DNA of 46,180 nt from Candidatus Yanofskyibacteriota bacterium (lineage in GTDB: Bacteria > Patescibacteriota > Minisyncoccia > 2-02-FULL-40-12 > GWA2-44-9). The stretch lies in assembly GCA_023245235.1 (NCBI GenBank), contig JAHFKT010000002.1, positions 16,803-62,982 of the forward strand. Reading direction: 5' to 3'. The position numbers were made by a program, and so were the translations under genes. The notes beneath the pieces were generated by a model, which was given only the letters and a program-made list of their open reading frames with translations, was not told the origin of the DNA and did no database searches. Below are positions 7,320 to 15,424 of this stretch, one piece after another (the stretch's first letter is position 1; every line of letters begins with the position of its first letter).

Positions 7320-7895
7320 TTAACGTTTGTTCCATTGCGGGGCCTTGCGGGCTTTCTTGAGGCCGTATTTGCGGCGTTCTTTGATTCTTGAATCGCGGGT
7401 CAGGAAGCCGGACTTCTTGAGCTTCTTGCGGAAGTTCGGATCAAACAGTTCCAATGCGCGGGAGATGCCATGCTTGATGGCGCCGGCCTGGCCGGCAATG
7501 CCGCCGCCATGGACCAGGACCGTGGCCTTGAAACGGTTCAATGATTTGAGCTTGCGCAGAGGCGACTCCACGACATGCTGGAGGTTCACATCCTGGAAAT
7601 AGTCGATATAGTTCTTGTCGTTGACGGTCACCAAAGCCCGTTCTTCATCGACGGTATCGGAGGCTTTCTTGGTATATAAACGGACGCGGGCGATGGATTC
7701 CTTGCGCCGGCCGACGGACTGGAAATATTTCTCGGTGCCGTTCGCCTTCTCCTCGGTGCTCTCGGTGTCCTGAACAACATCAAGACCGGCGAGCGGGACG
7801 GCTTTGATCTCGACTTCGGGTTCCGCAACTGCCGGCGCCGGATGTGCCGGAGCTTTATGGACAACCTTATGTTTTACGGGTTTCTTGGTAGGCAT
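7320..7895 (-). CDS. rpsI: 30S ribosomal protein S9
   Basis: 191 residues from the ATG at 7895; an upstream ATG eight codons earlier is less likely because S9-like N-terminal extensions in these genomes begin with basic residues like MPTKKPVKHK. The first 60 residues are a low-complexity extension rich in Ala, Pro, Glu and Val. The S9 core starts at YFQSVGRRKESIARVRLY and ends with the universal RKYGLKKARKAPQWNKR, whose terminal Lys-Arg tail reaches the ribosomal P site. It is the last gene of the cluster, directly before a strong terminator. Core identity is certain; the long N-terminal tail is unusual for S9 and its role unknown. Confidence 0.97.
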   Translation of the reverse strand: MPTKKPVKHKVVHKAPAHPAPAVAEPEVEIKAVPLAGLDVVQDTESTEEKANGTEKYFQSVGRRKESIARVRLYTKKASDTVDEERALVTVNDKNYIDYFQDVNLQHVVESPLRKLKSLNRFKATVLVHGGGIAGQAGAIKHGISRALELFDPNFRKKLKKSGFLTRDSRIKERRKYGLKKARKAPQWNKR

Positions 7896-7946
7896 ATTTA
7901 TATAACTTGCTGGCCGCACGCTCTTGCCTTGGGCATTCGAGCGGCT

Positions 7947-8042
7947 TTTGACCGACCTGCTTCGTTAGATCTTCCGCTTGCTCCTCAATGTACCACAGTA
8001 CATATCGTCGCAATACTCGGATCTGCCTCGCATTCGGTCAAA
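7947..8042 (-). repeat. palindromic element between rplM and rpsI
   Basis: Perfect outer arms 7947-7955/8034-8042 (9 bp), inner arms AGATC/GATCT (7967-7971/8020-8024) and a central hairpin ATGTAC-CACA-GTACAT (7988-8003). On the minus strand the unpaired stretches are purine-rich (TGAGGAGCAAGCGGA), like the elements near 26.0 and 36.7 kb. Confidence 0.6.
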
Positions 8043-8080
8043 CCAGCAGCGTTCTATTTGATTCGATTACTCATTTTTAA

Positions 8081-8422
8081 TTATTTGAACTTGATATTTT
8101 TGATTATCTTATCGCGGGTTTTGTTGACCGGCAACATGCGGTATACGATATGGCTCAATAACTTCTGCGGCTCTTTCTCCCAGCGCTCGCCCATGGTCCG
8201 GCTCTTGATGCCGCTGTGGTATCCGGAATAGTGGTGATACATTTTCTGATCGAGCTTGTTGCCGGTAAATTTGGCCTTATCGAGGTTTTTGATGACGACT
8301 TCGATATTAGGCATCTTGTTCGGCTCATAGGAAGGCAGATGTTTGCCGCGCAAAACCGTCGCCACTTCGGTTGCGATCCTGCCTAATGCCCTGTCTGTTG
8401 CGTCTATTTCGTATGTGGTCAT
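8081..8422 (-). CDS. rplM: 50S ribosomal protein L13, short form
   Basis: 113 residues against about 142 in Escherichia coli. It opens with YEIDATDRALGRIATEVATVLRGK, the conserved core near the normal N-terminus, and continues with KFTGNKLDQKMYHHYSGYHSG and a C-terminal VYRMLPVNKTRD. It lacks the usual first about 17 residues and the last about 15, which form peripheral parts of the protein. Its start codon is separated from the rplQ stop by no spacer (they touch at 8422), so the two are translationally coupled. A palindromic element lies between this gene and rpsI. Shortened ribosomal proteins are known in reduced genomes. Confidence 0.96.
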   Translation of the reverse strand: MTTYEIDATDRALGRIATEVATVLRGKHLPSYEPNKMPNIEVVIKNLDKAKFTGNKLDQKMYHHYSGYHSGIKSRTMGERWEKEPQKLLSHIVYRMLPVNKTRDKIIKNIKFK

Positions 8423-8811
8423 TATTTTGTTGCGGGTGTAGGTGTCGGTGCGTTATGGGTGTGGCCACGGGTGAACTCCACTAATGCCATTTCGGCACCG
8501 TCGGATTTACGCTGGCCCAAACGGATCATGCGGGTGTAACCGCCCTGGCGGTCGGCGAACTCGCGGGCAAGCTCGCCCATCAGTTTCTTGACGGCTTTTT
8601 CACCGACATGCCCGAGCAGCTCTCTCCGGGCGTTCAGATTCTGGCGTTTGGCCAGCGTGACCAGCCGGTCCATGACCGGGATGAGGGACTTGGCCTTGGC
8701 CTGGGTCGTCTTGATCTGGCCGTGGTCTATCAATGCCGTCGCCAGCCCTTTGTAGAGGGCGTTGCGGAGCTTGGTCGTGAGTCCGAATTTTCGGTGATAG
8801 CCGCGTCGCAT
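8422..8811 (-). CDS. rplQ: 50S ribosomal protein L17
   Basis: 129 residues, normal length for bacterial L17. Begins MRRGYHRKFGLTTKLRNAL, close to the conserved M-R-H-x3-G-R-K-L-x-R opening but with MRRGYHRKFG, and ends with the family's R-x-G-Q-R-K-S-D-G-A-x-M-A-L-V-E-F followed by a short Pro-Thr tail. It starts six bases after the rpoA stop and its own stop overlaps the rplM start at base 8422. The rpoA-rplQ order is the classical alpha operon arrangement. Confidence 0.97.
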   Translation of the reverse strand: MRRGYHRKFGLTTKLRNALYKGLATALIDHGQIKTTQAKAKSLIPVMDRLVTLAKRQNLNARRELLGHVGEKAVKKLMGELAREFADRQGGYTRMIRLGQRKSDGAEMALVEFTRGHTHNAPTPTPATK

Positions 8812-8817
8812 GGGTGA

Positions 8818-9558
8818 TTACTTGGATTTCTTTTTAGCTTTGGGTTCTTTCTTCTCTTTTACTTCTTTCACTTCCGGTACCGCCACTTCCGAAACGACTC
8901 TGAAATGGTCGATAAGGATCTCGGCCGCTTTCTTCATGGCCGCTTCGGGCTGGAGCGAACCGTCGGTCTCAAGTTCCATGGTGATCTTGTTGAAATCGAT
9001 GCGGTGGCCGACACGGACGTCCTCTATCTTGAAATTGACCACCTGGACCGGCGAGAAGGCCGCGTCGATGGCGATGACGCCGATGGCGAGCTTTTCTTTT
9101 GCGCGCTGTTCGACGGGAACGTAGCCGATGCCTTTTTCGATATCAAGCTCCATCGAGAACTCGGTTTTCTTGTCGGTGAGGGTGGCGATATGCTGGTCGG
9201 CATTGATGACCTCGACATCGGCATTGGCCTTGATGTCGCGGGCGGAGACTGTTTTCTCGCCCTTGACCTCAAGGTGCAGTTTGACCGGTCCGTCGCCGTG
9301 AAGATTGAACCGGATCTTCTTTACATTCAGAATGATCTGGATGACGTCTTCAAGGACTCCCGGGATGCTTGAGAACTCATGGTCAACCTTGCCGATCTTG
9401 ATGGAGGTGACGGCCGAACCTTCGAGCGAGGACAATAAGGCCCGGCGCAACGGGTTTGCGATGGTGGCGCCGTATCCCGGCATCAACGGTCCGATCTCAA
9501 ACGTGGCCCAGTTGGCGTTCTTCGCTATTACTTTGACTTGTTCCGGTAGCTGTATCAT
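8818..9558 (-). CDS. rpoA: RNA polymerase alpha subunit lacking its C-terminal domain
   Basis: 246 residues against about 315-330 in most bacteria. The N-terminal dimerisation and assembly domain is complete: EIGPLMPGYGATIANPLRRALLSS, the GxLEDV segment, the insert domain and the closing LEIDTDGS-like region (LETDGSLQPEAAMKKAAEIL). It then ends in a lysine-rich tail of about 25 residues (KEVKEKKEPKAKKKSK). The helix-hairpin-helix C-terminal domain that binds UP elements and activators is absent. The stop is followed after six bases by rplQ, with no leftover coding signal, so this is a true shortening, not a frameshift. Consequence inferred: no UP-element or class I activator contact through alpha. 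Confidence 0.96.
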   Translation of the reverse strand: MIQLPEQVKVIAKNANWATFEIGPLMPGYGATIANPLRRALLSSLEGSAVTSIKIGKVDHEFSSIPGVLEDVIQIILNVKKIRFNLHGDGPVKLHLEVKGEKTVSARDIKANADVEVINADQHIATLTDKKTEFSMELDIEKGIGYVPVEQRAKEKLAIGVIAIDAAFSPVQVVNFKIEDVRVGHRIDFNKITMELETDGSLQPEAAMKKAAEILIDHFRVVSEVAVPEVKEVKEKKEPKAKKKSK

Positions 9559-9604
9559 GTGTTTTTGGTTCTTCGCCTTAATAATCAGCGCATGGCCATT
9601 GTTA

Positions 9605-10240
9605 TTACCGCGAATAAAACTCGATTATTGCCTGCAGGTCGGTCGGCTGGATACCGCTTTCTTCGGTGGTGGCCTGGCCCTTTACGGTCGCGGTCATCGT
9701 ATCTTTGTCCAACTGGAGCCACGAAGGCGGATCGTGCTTGGGCAGCCATTCCGGGACCAAGTTCATGAAATAAGCGGATTTCTTGGAACCTTCCCTGACG
9801 GAAATGATGTCGCCGATGGAAACATGGGCCGAAGGGATGCCGCACTTGCGGCCGTTGACCAGTATGTGGCCGTGGTTGACGAGCTGGCGGGCCTGGTCGC
9901 GGGACTGGCCGAGGCCCATGCGGTAGACCACGTTATCGAGCCGGTGCTCAAGCGCGTTGAGGATGGTCCCGTACGGTTCTTTTCTCGAGGCGACGGCCTG
10001 CTTGATGGAGTTCTTGAACTGCTTCTCAAGCATGCGGTAGGTGTTCCTTACTTTCTGTTTGGCTTTCAGCTGCTGGCCGAACTCCGACAGTTTGCGGCTC
10101 GGCTTGCGGCCCTGCTGGCCGGGCGGATACGGCTTTTTGGTGATGGACGTTTTGCCCATGACCGAACGCAGGCCCTTGATGCCGATCTTTTCGCCGATGC
10201 GCCGCTCTATTTTTTCTCGTGGTCCGGTATATCTTGCCAT
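9605..10240 (-). CDS. rpsD: 30S ribosomal protein S4
   Basis: 211 residues, usual length. Start MARYTGPREKIERRIGEKI is typical; the N-terminal region has no zinc-binding Cys cluster, so it is the Cys-free form. The S4 RNA-binding domain reads LEHRLDNVVYRMGL, SRDQARQLVNHGHILVNGRK. The final segment (LQAIIEFYSR) matches the family end. It lies 12 bases after rpsK and 46 bases before rpoA. In many bacteria S4 autoregulates this operon; no S4 leader site can be assigned here. Confidence 0.97.
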   Translation of the reverse strand: MARYTGPREKIERRIGEKIGIKGLRSVMGKTSITKKPYPPGQQGRKPSRKLSEFGQQLKAKQKVRNTYRMLEKQFKNSIKQAVASRKEPYGTILNALEHRLDNVVYRMGLGQSRDQARQLVNHGHILVNGRKCGIPSAHVSIGDIISVREGSKKSAYFMNLVPEWLPKHDPPSWLQLDKDTMTATVKGQATTEESGIQPTDLQAIIEFYSR

Positions 10241-10252
10241 GGTAGTAAAATG

Positions 10253-10705
10253 TTATACGCGTCGCGGTTTCTTACGTCGGACGCCGTTATGCGCGATCGG
10301 GGTCGCATCCTGGATAGCCAGAATGTTCATGCCGGTGCCGGCCAGTCCGCGGATAGCCGATTCACGGCCGGGGCCGATGCCCTTGATAATGATCTTAATG
10401 TTGGTCAGGTTGTATTTCTTGGCTTTCTCGATGCAGTCCTTAGCGACCATATTGGCAGCATAGGGAGTCGATTTCTTGGTGCCTTTGAACCCGAGCAGGC
10501 CGGCCGATGACCATGAAATGACCTGGCCCTTGGAATCACTGACCGAGATGAGCGTGTTGTTATATGAAACGTTTATGACCGCGATGCCGTTGATGACCTG
10601 TTTCTTGGCGTTCTTTTTCTGAGTGTCCGAACCCGCCGCCGGCTGTTGTTCGGAAGTGGCGGCCTGAGGCGCGTCTTCTTTTGTGATTATTTTCTTTTTA
10701 CCCAT
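10253..10705 (-). CDS. rpsK: 30S ribosomal protein S11
   Basis: 150 residues, about 20 longer than Escherichia coli S11 because of an N-terminal tail of Lys, Ala, Gln and Ser (KKKIITKEDAPQAATSEQQP). The core is clear: AVINVSYNNTLISVSDSKGQ, SSAGLLGFKGTKKSTPYAA, GIGPGRESAIRGL and the C-terminal PIAHNGVRRKKPRRV. S11 lines the 30S platform and the mRNA exit channel. It sits between rpsM and rpsD in the conserved order. Confidence 0.97.
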   Translation of the reverse strand: MGKKKIITKEDAPQAATSEQQPAAGSDTQKKNAKKQVINGIAVINVSYNNTLISVSDSKGQVISWSSAGLLGFKGTKKSTPYAANMVAKDCIEKAKKYNLTNIKIIIKGIGPGRESAIRGLAGTGMNILAIQDATPIAHNGVRRKKPRRV

Positions 10706-10726
10706 CGTGGTTATCTATATGAGCGA

Positions 10727-11113
10727 TTATGTCTTCTCTCCTGCGGGTTTGCGGCCCGAACCCATCGTCTTCCGGACATTGCCGCGGGTCGTGCGGGAAT
10801 TAGTCTTGGTCCGGCCGTGAAGCGGCAGACGGCGCGCGTGCCGGACACCCTTCCAGGTGCCGATCTCTTTCAGGCGTTTCACGTTCTGGCTGATCTCCCG
10901 GCGGAGGTCGCCCTCTACACGGTAGCTCTTTTCGATGAGCTTCTGGATCTTATTCATCTCGTCGGCGGTCAGGTCTTTGGCGCGCTTGTTCGGATCAACT
11001 CCGACAGACCGCAAGATAACAGCGCTGGCCGTCTGGCCAATGCCGTAGATGTACTGCAGAGAGTACTCTATTTTCTTGTTATCGGGAATATTGATACCGA
11101 GAATGCGTGGCAT
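10727..11113 (-). CDS. rpsM: 30S ribosomal protein S13
   Basis: 128 residues. The start MPRILGINIPDNKKIEYSLQ and the helix-turn region YIYGIGQTASAVIL are diagnostic, as is the basic end (RTKTNSRTTRGNVRKTMGSG) that reaches the tRNAs in the ribosome. Nine bases after the rpmJ stop. Normal length for the family. Confidence 0.97.
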   Translation of the reverse strand: MPRILGINIPDNKKIEYSLQYIYGIGQTASAVILRSVGVDPNKRAKDLTADEMNKIQKLIEKSYRVEGDLRREISQNVKRLKEIGTWKGVRHARRLPLHGRTKTNSRTTRGNVRKTMGSGRKPAGEKT

Positions 11114-11122
11114 ATGTTTTGT

Positions 11123-11236
11123 TTAACCCTGGCGCTGTTTATGCTTCGGATTCGTGCATAAGCAATAGAGCCGACCCTTTCGTCGGACCAATTTGCAGTT
11201 CGTACACATCTTTTTTACACTTGCTCGTACTTTCAT
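11123..11236 (-). CDS. rpmJ: 50S ribosomal protein L36
   Basis: 37 residues, read directly on the minus strand between infA and rpsM: ATG at 11234-11236, TAA at 11123-11125. It starts [11 protein letters not shown] and carries the zinc ligands C-T-N-C and, further on, C-L-C-T-N-P-K-H, ending K-Q-R-Q-G. This is a textbook L36, with Cys11, Cys14, a Cys near 27-29 and His32 available for zinc. Order infA-rpmJ-rpsM is conserved in bacteria. Confidence 0.95.
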   Translation of the reverse strand: MKVRASVKKMCTNCKLVRRKGRLYCLCTNPKHKQRQG

Positions 11237-11247
11237 GTTATACGTTG

Positions 11248-11312
11248 TATAATCTGCTCGTTCGGACAAAGTGTAAGCTCAGCCTCCACTTTGCTCCTCA
11301 CTCACGATTATA
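11248..11312 (-). repeat. two-helix purine-loop element between infA and rpmJ
   Basis: Outer helix TATAATC/GATTATA (11248-11254 with 11306-11312) and inner helix CAAAGTG/CACTTTG (11267-11273 with 11287-11293). On the transcribed minus strand the internal loop has GTGAGTGAGGAG on one side and TCCGAACGAGCA on the other; the element at 34929-34988 shares GTGAG-Y-G and CGAACG in the same places. Confidence 0.55.
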
Positions 11313-11346
11313 ACTTGCGCGTTACGTTCTAATTTCTGATTCTTTA

Positions 11347-11616
11347 TTAATAACGATACGTGATCCTGCCCCGGGAACCGTCCGGGCTCAGTTCGACCGC
11401 AACTCTGTCGCCGATCATGACCTTGATATAGTGAAGCCGCATTTTGCCGGCCAGATATACAAGCACCTCACGGCCGTCTTCCAGCTGGACTTTGAATTTC
11501 GTGTCCGGAAGGGCCTCGATGACCACAGCGTTGAGTTTTTCTTTTTGCGGTTGGTTGGGCAATTGATTACTGAAAAAATTAAGCCACTCATAAAGTGGTA
11601 GAAAGGGGTTCACCAC
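11347..11616 (-). CDS. infA: translation initiation factor IF-1
   Basis: The S1-like core is unmistakable: NAVVIEALPDTKFKVQLEDG, YLAGKMRLHYIKVMIGDRV, VELSPDGSRGRITYRY. The longest frame starts at GTG 11616 and gives 89 residues, with about 26 residues before the core, more than the usual few. A shorter start at TTG 11562 (71 residues) would fit family length better, but neither has a good Shine-Dalgarno. A five-codon upstream frame (ATG at 11626) ends in a TGA that overlaps the second GTG, which could couple translation to the longer form. It leads the ribosomal cluster behind a TTGACA promoter and a GC-rich leader. Confidence 0.93.
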   Translation of the reverse strand: MVNPFLPLYEWLNFFSNQLPNQPQKEKLNAVVIEALPDTKFKVQLEDGREVLVYLAGKMRLHYIKVMIGDRVAVELSPDGSRGRITYRY

Positions 11617-11682
11617 TTAATAATCATGGGGACCCCGGATTGGAGCCTAGCCCCGATCGCGGGAGGATTTCTCAGCCCTGGT

Positions 11683-11711
11683 ATGGTAGCAAAATACCCG
11701 GGCCATGTCAA
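11683..11711 (-). promoter_or_regulatory. promoter of the infA-rpsI cluster
   Basis: Minus strand: TTGACA (11706-11711), 17-base spacer, TACCAT (11683-11688). Transcription would start near 11676, giving a GC-rich leader of about 60 bases before infA with GGGG/CCCC pairings; a ribosomal-protein feedback site is possible but not shown. Confidence 0.65.
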
Positions 11712-11716
11712 CACGG

Positions 11717-13591
11717 TTAATAGGACAATATGATATGGACCCGGCTCCGGTCGTGCGGAATTGACCTGACCCATAGCGGGGACAAAAGGACATTGGCTGA
11801 CGCGACATCCGGAAGGCCCTTCAGGTAATCCCGGATCTGAGTGCCATTTTTACCTATCAGGTCCGATATAAGCCGCTCCTGGTCTATCTTTTTGAATCCC
11901 GGACCTTTGACCGAAACGGTGAAGCTCAGGGCGTTCGTGATCGGATTGAACTGGATGTTCTGGTATTCCACGGCCAAAGAGTCGGCCCGTGCGACCAGGC
12001 TGTACTTAGCGTCGACATATTGGCTGATAAGCCCCTGAAGGTCAGACTCTTTGAATCCGACGGTTTTGAGCGAGCCGGCGATATTCATAGTGAACGTATC
12101 GGCGGCATCATCGACCGCGGCCGTTGAATCGACCTTGTCGACATTGACCTGGGAATCGCCGATGACCTTCAATCCGGCGATCTCCGACTTCAGTTCGTCG
12201 CTGACCGACGTCTTCAGCCGGTCCGTCAATGTGTCTTTGGCCTGGCTGTAATCGCCGGCCGCCACGACGCTTGCCTTACCGCTGGTGCCGCCGTGCATCG
12301 CGGCATCGGATTGGCCGTAAATGTTTTCGTACTTTACCGCGTCTCCTTTTTCGTGGAATGCGGGGATGGTGAATGTTCCGGCGGCGATATTAAAATCCTG
12401 GCCGGCTTTATCGGCTATGACCTGAATGATGACCTTGCCCGGCACCGTGGAATTTTTAGCGGCCGGAACTATCACTCCCTGCAGGGTGTGGAAGATATGA
12501 TGATCCGCCGACTCAAAGCGCGTCGTGGCGACCAACTGCTGGGCGGCGGAAGTTTTATTATACGCGGTAATGATACCGCGGGCCTTCTGGGCGACGTCCT
12601 GCGATCCGGTCGCATGGAAATCCTGCGATACCTTTTTTTCGATCGTGAACAGCTGCCCCGGGATCTTCAGGTCGCCGACGCTTACCGACGAAACCGTGTC
12701 GGCCGCGGTCACGTTCAATTTAAGGTCGAGAGGTTCCGATTGAGGCTTGATGGTGATCTCGGCGGTTCCGGTCGAAATGTATATGACGACGCCGAACAGT
12801 ACCAGCGCGACTGCGCCAAAGCCGACCATCGTACGATGGTAGCCGTTTTTGGGCGTGAACTTCTTGACCGAAAGTTTGGGTCCGGGCCATGAGGACCAGA
12901 AACTCGGTATCGCTTTCTTAGCCGGCATGACGGACGTGCCTGATTGCCAGACGGTTTTTATCTCATCCAGCGCCCGCCGTTCAAGGGCCTCGCTTTTAAA
13001 ATCATGGTGAACATCTATGGGAGCCCGTTTTTCACGGACAGCGGAAATTTTCACATCCCGCTTTTTATCATAATCCACCTGAACGATATCCTGCATCTTG
13101 CGGGAAGGGGCGGCCGGTGCTTCGATTTCGTCCTCCTCATCTTGTCCGCCGTCATCGGCCGGTTGTTCGTCAATCGCCTGCTCATCCGGAACTTCCGGCC
13201 GCGAGGGTTCAGGCACCGGCTTTGGTTGAACGACCGGCGCCGGAGTTTGTTCGTAGAAATCTTCAATCTCGTTGACCATACTGATGGAGCCCGATTCACT
13301 GCGGGGCGTGCCGGACTTCCTGACCGGCGAGGATGAGCGCGTCAACAGGACGTCAAAGCCGTATTTTTTGGCCATTTCGTTGAGTTCCGCGTTCGAACAA
13401 AGAAATGAAACGGCCTTGCCGAGCTGTTTTGTTTCCTTCTTGAGCTCGGAGAAATGCTCTTCTTTTTGAAATGCTTTCGAACGTTTGGGCAGGACGAAGA
13501 TAACCTCCTCGGCCGGCGTTGCTTTGAAGAGTTCGAGGATCTCCTTAAAGGAGTCATCCTTTAAAACATTGATAATCTTTGTTGAAGCCAT
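11717..13591 (-). CDS. membrane-anchored protein resembling baseplate-J-like proteins
   Basis: 624 residues. Residues about 1-90 form a small alpha/beta domain (STKIINVLKDDSFKEILELF, EVIFVLPKRS); about 95-240 is an acidic, Pro-rich, probably disordered linker; one transmembrane helix follows (VGFGAVALVLFGVVIYIST, about 262-280), and the rest is a long beta-rich extracellular part beginning GTAEITIKPQSEPLDLKLNV. That part resembles the baseplate J/gp47-like proteins I know from Patescibacteria genomes, including the VATTRFESADHHIF segment. Function unknown; a cell-surface or envelope-spanning apparatus role has been supposed for relatives. It starts 23 bases after dus ends and is likely co-transcribed. 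Confidence 0.75.
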   Translation of the reverse strand: MASTKIINVLKDDSFKEILELFKATPAEEVIFVLPKRSKAFQKEEHFSELKKETKQLGKAVSFLCSNAELNEMAKKYGFDVLLTRSSSPVRKSGTPRSESGSISMVNEIEDFYEQTPAPVVQPKPVPEPSRPEVPDEQAIDEQPADDGGQDEEDEIEAPAAPSRKMQDIVQVDYDKKRDVKISAVREKRAPIDVHHDFKSEALERRALDEIKTVWQSGTSVMPAKKAIPSFWSSWPGPKLSVKKFTPKNGYHRTMVGFGAVALVLFGVVIYISTGTAEITIKPQSEPLDLKLNVTAADTVSSVSVGDLKIPGQLFTIEKKVSQDFHATGSQDVAQKARGIITAYNKTSAAQQLVATTRFESADHHIFHTLQGVIVPAAKNSTVPGKVIIQVIADKAGQDFNIAAGTFTIPAFHEKGDAVKYENIYGQSDAAMHGGTSGKASVVAAGDYSQAKDTLTDRLKTSVSDELKSEIAGLKVIGDSQVNVDKVDSTAAVDDAADTFTMNIAGSLKTVGFKESDLQGLISQYVDAKYSLVARADSLAVEYQNIQFNPITNALSFTVSVKGPGFKKIDQERLISDLIGKNGTQIRDYLKGLPDVASANVLLSPLWVRSIPHDRSRVHIILSY

Positions 13592-13614
13592 CTACGTTAA
13601 AGAGTTACGCTTCT

Positions 13615-14793
13615 TTATTCGGGCTGAGTCTTTTCGCGTTTTTCCTCGCGGTCGATCTCGAGTTCTTCCTCCTCGGGCGTAGTGTCGGCGGGATCGCCGT
13701 CCAGATCGCCGGTATATTCGGAATCAATTCCTGTCGGGTTCGGCTTTTTATCCTGATCCTGCTCTGACTCATCCTGAACTCTGTCGAATTCTTTGGCGAC
13801 GTCTTCCTCACTGACTTTTGGTTTAGGTTTATTCATATTGCCAGTATACCACGGGTCAAGTATTCCATCTATATCTTCAGCACGCCGAACAGTCATGAGA
13901 GCTGCCCTTAATTCTTTGGCGCCGTCAAAATCATTGATATATACCTTTATGAACCTTTTCATGACATCGAAATTTTTGTCCGAACCCCACAATTGAGTAA
14001 ACAATCCGATATGTTTTTTCATGAGAGCTATCTTATCCCGGGGTGTTTTTGAGGCAGGATCCACGGCCGGGTCAAAGAACCAGGGATTCAAAAAAACTCC
14101 CCGGCCGATCATGATGCCGTCGAGGCCGTAGCGGCTCGCCTTCTCGATTCCTTCAGCATGGCTCATGACATCACCGTTGCCGACGATCGGAATGCCGGCT
14201 TTACGGCACAGCACGGCCGCTTTACCGATCTCGTCCCAGTGGGCGGGAACTTTGGACATTTCCTTCATCGTCCGGCCGTGAATAATGATAGCGGCCGGAC
14301 CCGCTTCTATAAGATGCGAGATCCATTCTTCGGTGATTATTTTATTGTAGCCGATGCGGGTCTTGACCGAGACCGGCAGACCGCCGGCCCCGCGCTTGGT
14401 CTCACGGATTATTTCTTTAGCCAGTTCCGGATTGAGTATCAGACCGGCCCCGCTGTCCTGCTTCACTATTTTTCCGGCCGGACAGCCCATATTGATATCG
14501 ATGCCGTCAAAGCCGAGTTCTTTGGCGAGCTGAGCGCATTTGAAAAAGTTCTCCGGTTTGGAACCGAAAAACTGGGCCACGACCGGCCGTTCATTATCGG
14601 AGAATGCAAGATGCGGAAGAAGTTTCGGCCGGCCCTTCTCGGAACAGAGTCCGTCGCATGATACGAACTCCGTAAATAAAACATCCGGCTTGCCGCATGA
14701 GACCACGATCTGCCGGAAGGCCATATCGGTCACATCGGCCATCGGCGCCAGAATAAAAAACGGTCTTTTGAGTTGTTGCCAGAAATTTTTCAT
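13615..14793 (-). CDS. dus: tRNA-dihydrouridine synthase with acidic C-terminal tail
   Basis: 392 residues; the enzyme part is about residues 1-320. It starts with FILAPMADVTDMAFRQIV (FMN-binding opening), carries the catalytic Cys104 in DINMGCPAGKIVKQDSGAGL, then VSVKTRIGY, IIIHGRT and the FMN phosphate site GLDGIMIGRGVFLNPWFF. It reduces uridines in the tRNA D loop using FMN and NADPH. Residues about 330-392 are an added acidic, disordered tail full of Asp, Glu and Pro, not found in standard Dus proteins. Which of the DusA/B/C types it belongs to cannot be fixed here. A TATAAT box lies 15 bases before the ATG. Confidence 0.93.
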   Translation of the reverse strand: MKNFWQQLKRPFFILAPMADVTDMAFRQIVVSCGKPDVLFTEFVSCDGLCSEKGRPKLLPHLAFSDNERPVVAQFFGSKPENFFKCAQLAKELGFDGIDINMGCPAGKIVKQDSGAGLILNPELAKEIIRETKRGAGGLPVSVKTRIGYNKIITEEWISHLIEAGPAAIIIHGRTMKEMSKVPAHWDEIGKAAVLCRKAGIPIVGNGDVMSHAEGIEKASRYGLDGIMIGRGVFLNPWFFDPAVDPASKTPRDKIALMKKHIGLFTQLWGSDKNFDVMKRFIKVYINDFDGAKELRAALMTVRRAEDIDGILDPWYTGNMNKPKPKVSEEDVAKEFDRVQDESEQDQDKKPNPTGIDSEYTGDLDGDPADTTPEEEELEIDREEKREKTQPE

Positions 14794-14829
14794 GATGTCT
14801 ATCTACTTATTATAACGAAAACCCGAGCA

Positions 14830-15381
14830 TTAGGCTCGGGCGGTGTCTGATTGAAGCTGAAGCTCCGACTTATGACGCTCCAGCGGAATATACTCGTGAG
14901 CCAGTCTGACCAGTTCGCGGGATGCCTGTTTCTCCCATGAGACCACGATGGTATGGATCTTTCTGCGGCGCTCCTGGACCCGTTTCAGTAACGGGCAGAA
15001 ATCGCCGTCGCCGGAAAAGAGCATGATGGTGTCGACGGGACCGTTGTGGAGAGTGTCCATCACGTCGATGGCGATCTCCACATCATGATTGCCGAACGAA
15101 TGCACGGTCCCCTTTTGCGTGTCGTATACCCTCCGGATCTGCTTTTCGCGGACCGTGAATCCTTTGTCTTTGAGCATGTGCCCGAACCCGCTGCCATGCC
15201 GCTCATGTTCGAGCCGCATGATGTCGAAATCGATGATATAGATGAACCGGTTGGTAACGGTACCGAACCGGTCGGTCAGTTCGATCAGGCGGTCAAAATC
15301 CATGTCCCAGCCGCGGTTGGTCGGGCAGATGTTATGGAAATCAATGAATACGCTGACGAGTGCCTGTTCCGGCATTTTCAA
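14830..15381 (-). CDS. NYN-domain ribonuclease-like protein
   Basis: 183 residues. The PIN-like NYN fold is shown by the acidic residues at expected places: VFIDFHNI (Asp14), the NHDVEIAIDVMDTL helix with two Asp, and LFSGDGDFCPLLKRV. NYN/LabA-like proteins are metal-dependent ribonucleases or RNA-binding relatives. There is no extra domain. It sits between dus and the structured RNA at 15.4-15.8 kb, transcribed in the same direction; a processing link between this enzyme and that RNA is possible but only inferred from proximity. Confidence 0.85.
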   Translation of the reverse strand: MKMPEQALVSVFIDFHNICPTNRGWDMDFDRLIELTDRFGTVTNRFIYIIDFDIMRLEHERHGSGFGHMLKDKGFTVREKQIRRVYDTQKGTVHSFGNHDVEIAIDVMDTLHNGPVDTIMLFSGDGDFCPLLKRVQERRRKIHTIVVSWEKQASRELVRLAHEYIPLERHKSELQLQSDTARA

Positions 15382-15424
15382 TGTCCATTGATGCCCATAT
15401 ATTACAATTAAATTCTGATTTGGT

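Noticed and set aside
9305-10510. Long plus-strand frame of about 400 codons
   Set aside because: Lies antisense to rpoA, rpsD and rpsK, whose identities are certain; GC-rich shadow.
11616-11680. TPP-riboswitch-like CTGAGA in the infA leader
   Set aside because: Only the six-base motif matches; the second conserved half and the P1 pairing are missing, and infA is not a thiamine gene.
12293-12892. 199-codon plus-strand frame
   Set aside because: Antisense shadow of the baseplate-J-like gene.
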